Of a stretch of DNA of 7,159 bases, positions 5,585 to 7,159 are shown one piece after another. A program made the position numbers and the translations under genes. The notes below the pieces were generated by a model. That model was not told where the DNA came from, ran no database searches, and saw only the letters and a list, made by a program, of their open reading frames with translations. Source of the DNA: Roseovarius sp. (GTDB lineage Bacteria; Pseudomonadota; Alphaproteobacteria; Rhodobacterales; Rhodobacteraceae). Location of the stretch: assembly GCA_021767845.1 (NCBI GenBank), contig JAASSQ010000149.1, positions 1 through 7,159 on the forward strand, read 5' to 3'. The first letter of the stretch is position 1. Each line of letters begins with the position of its first letter.

Positions 5585-6568
5585 ATGCTCGCCTATATCA
5601 TCCGCCGCGTGCTGCAATCCGTGCTTGTCCTGCTGATCGTGGGGCTGGTCGCCTTCGCGATGTTCAGCTTCGTGGGCGACCCCGTGGACAACATGCTGGG
5701 CCAGGAACGCACCCAGGCCGATATCGAACGCCTGCGCCAGCAGCTTGGCCTCGACCAGCCCTTCGTCGTGCAATACTGGCGCTTCCTTGAACAGGCCGCG
5801 CAGGGCAATTTCGGCCTCAGCTACAGGCAGGGCCGCCCCGTCGCCGAAATCCTGATGGAACGTCTGCCCGCCACGCTGGAACTGGCCTTCGTGTCGGGGC
5901 TTTTGGCGCTGTTCGGCGGCATCGCGCTCGGCATCTTCACCGCGATCCGGCGCCGGGGCATTCCGGCCAATGTCATCATGACCGTGTCGCTGATCGGCGT
6001 GTCGCTGCCCACCTTCCTCATCGGCATCCTGCTGATCTACGTCTTTTCCGTCGAGCTGGGCTGGCTGCCCAGCTTCGGACGCGGCGAGGTGGTGCAGATC
6101 GGCGGCTGGACCACCGGCTTCCTGACCGAAAGCGGGCTCAAGGCCCTGATCCTGCCCGCGATCACCCTGGGCCTCTACCAGATGACGCTCATCATGCGCC
6201 TGGTGCGCACCGAAATGCTGGAAGTTCTGCGCATGGATTACATCCGCTTCGCCCGCGCCCGCGGCATCCGCGAGAAATCCATCAATTTCCGCCACGCGCT
6301 CAAGAACACGCTGGTGCCGGTCATCACCATCACCGGCCTGCAACTGGGCTCGATCATCGCCTTCGCGATCATCACCGAGACGGTGTTCCAGTGGCCGGGC
6401 GTGGGGCTCTTGTTCATCAACGCGATCCAGTTCGTCGATATCCCGGTGATGGCGGCATATCTGATGATGATTTCGGTGATGTTCGTGGGCATCAACCTGA
6501 TCGTCGACATGCTCTATTTCGCGATCGACCCGCGGCTGCGCGTCGATCGCACGGCAGGGGGGCACTGA
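5585..6568 (+). CDS. DppB/OppB-type ABC importer permease
   Basis: This 327-residue inner-membrane permease is one half of the channel for the substrate delivered by the upstream binding protein. The N-terminus MLAYIIRRVLQSVLVLLIVG is the usual first membrane helix of the family. A periplasmic part follows with LRQQLGLDQPFVVQYW (49-65) and GNFGLSYRQGRPV (74-86). Membrane segments lie at about 97-120, 130-155, 186-205, 245-265 and 285-312. The ATPase-contact loop (EAA-type) is DYIRFARARGIREK and following, 218-246, and ETVFQWPGVG (265-274) is the family signature. Start ATG 5585 has ACGGAG 6 nt upstream. The frame opens 17 codons earlier, but that stretch runs through the terminator hairpin and lacks family resemblance. 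Length matches the usual 305 to 340. Substrate is not readable from the permease. Confidence 0.93.
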   Translation: MLAYIIRRVLQSVLVLLIVGLVAFAMFSFVGDPVDNMLGQERTQADIERLRQQLGLDQPFVVQYWRFLEQAAQGNFGLSYRQGRPVAEILMERLPATLELAFVSGLLALFGGIALGIFTAIRRRGIPANVIMTVSLIGVSLPTFLIGILLIYVFSVELGWLPSFGRGEVVQIGGWTTGFLTESGLKALILPAITLGLYQMTLIMRLVRTEMLEVLRMDYIRFARARGIREKSINFRHALKNTLVPVITITGLQLGSIIAFAIITETVFQWPGVGLLFINAIQFVDIPVMAAYLMMISVMFVGINLIVDMLYFAIDPRLRVDRTAGGH

Positions 6569-6569
6569 C

Positions 6570-7159
6570 ATGGCCGAGATCCGAACCAATATCCGCCCCT
6601 CGCGGCTGCGCCGCGCCTGGGACAGCGACCTGGCCTACTCCTTCCGGCGCGCGCCGGTGGCGGTGGTGTCCTTCGTGGTCGTCATGCTGCTGATCTTCGG
6701 CGCGCTGCTGGCGCCGCTGATCGCGCCGCACGATCCCTTCGACCCGGCCACGCTCAACCTGATGAACGGCTTCACCCCGCCGGGACAGGCCAACCAGTTC
6801 ACCGGCGAGTTCTTCCTGCTCGGCACCGACGACCAGGGCCGCGACGTGTTCTCCACGATCCTCTACGGGATGCGCATCTCGCTTTTCGTGGGCTTCTCGG
6901 CGGTGCTGCTGGCGATGGTGCTGGGGGTGATCCTGGGCCTGCTGGCGGGCTATGCCGGGGGCTGGACCGAAAGCATCATCATGCGCGTGGCCGACGTGCA
7001 GCTGACCTTCCCCGCGATCCTCGTGGCCATGCTGATCTTCGGCATCGCCAAGGGGATCACCCCGCCCGAATACCGCAACGAGATGGCGATCTGGGTGCTG
7101 ATCCTGGCGATCGGGCTCAGCGACTGGGTGCAATTCGCCCGCGTCGTGCGCGGCGCCAC
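6570..7159 (+). CDS. DppC/OppC-type ABC importer permease (3' end outside window)
   Basis: This is the second channel subunit of the importer; 196 codons are visible before the right edge, about two-thirds of a usual 290 to 320 residue protein. A cytoplasmic N-tail (1-25) leads into a membrane helix at about 28-52 (VAVVSFVVVMLLIFGALLAPL). The family hallmark LGTDDQGRDVFSTILYGMRISLFVG follows from residue 84, then helices at about 105-130 and 145-160. The last residues, DWVQFARVVRGA, begin the ATPase-contact loop. ATG 6570 follows the DppB-type stop (6566-6568) by 1 nt, with a G-run (6557-6562) as ribosome-binding site inside the upstream gene's end, so the two are translated in a coupled way. 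The loop between 55 and 85, including PPGQANQFTGEFF, is somewhat long, as in several alphaproteobacterial members. ATPase genes would be expected next. Confidence 0.92.
   Translation, partial: MAEIRTNIRPSRLRRAWDSDLAYSFRRAPVAVVSFVVVMLLIFGALLAPLIAPHDPFDPATLNLMNGFTPPGQANQFTGEFFLLGTDDQGRDVFSTILYGMRISLFVGFSAVLLAMVLGVILGLLAGYAGGWTESIIMRVADVQLTFPAILVAMLIFGIAKGITPPEYRNEMAIWVLILAIGLSDWVQFARVVRGA

Noticed and set aside
5570..6589. 339-codon minus-strand frame, with a similar one at 6492-7133
   Set aside because: Both lie opposite clear permease genes and give His/Asp/Gln-rich products, the usual mirror image of hydrophobic membrane-protein codons.

Overview
The window is about two-thirds G+C, with strong third-position G/C bias and long mirror-image open frames opposite every real gene. 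Gene content and protein style suggest an alphaproteobacterium, most likely of the Rhodobacterales (Roseobacter/Paracoccus-like). That placement is an inference from composition and family resemblance; no rRNA or marker gene is present.

The left half (positions 1 to about 3663) is a minus-strand gene set with an iron theme. In transcription order it holds: (1) an exported 272-residue protein with a Gly-Glu repeat and a His-Met-x-His-Pro motif, function unknown; (2) a PiuC/YbiX-type Fe(II)/2-oxoglutarate dioxygenase starting 3 nt after it; (3) a 126-residue secreted helical protein of unknown function; (4) after a 126-nt gap, a two-domain ferric-iron ABC permease of the FbpB/SfuB type that runs off the left edge. 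No iron-binding periplasmic protein and no ATPase lie next to the permease inside the window. The permease is the only gene whose role is clear; PiuC relatives are usually iron-regulated. This makes the two unknown exported proteins candidates for a role in iron or haem acquisition.

Positions 3664 to 3921 form a divergent control region of 258 nt, much more A+T-rich than its surroundings. It contains a consensus -35 TTGACA for the minus-strand genes overlapped by a CAATATTG palindrome, a perfect 9-bp inverted repeat (GAAAATGAC/GTCATTTTC) followed by seven T, a plausible plus-strand promoter, and a small leader hairpin just before the next gene.

The right half (3922 to 7159) is a plus-strand peptide/nickel-type (DppABC-like) ABC importer. 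It has a family 5 periplasmic binding protein, an intercistronic pair of hairpins (the second a near-ideal terminator, suited to give more binding protein than permease), a DppB-like permease, and a DppC-like permease that starts 1 nt after the DppB stop and runs off the right edge. The ATPase genes, if they follow, lie outside the window. The substrate cannot be read from the sequence; family members carry peptides, but also haem, metal chelates, opines and sugars.

No tRNA, rRNA, CRISPR array, insertion sequence or phage gene was seen. The best candidate for something poorly described is the minus-strand set, mainly the Gly-Glu/His-motif exported protein coupled to PiuC.
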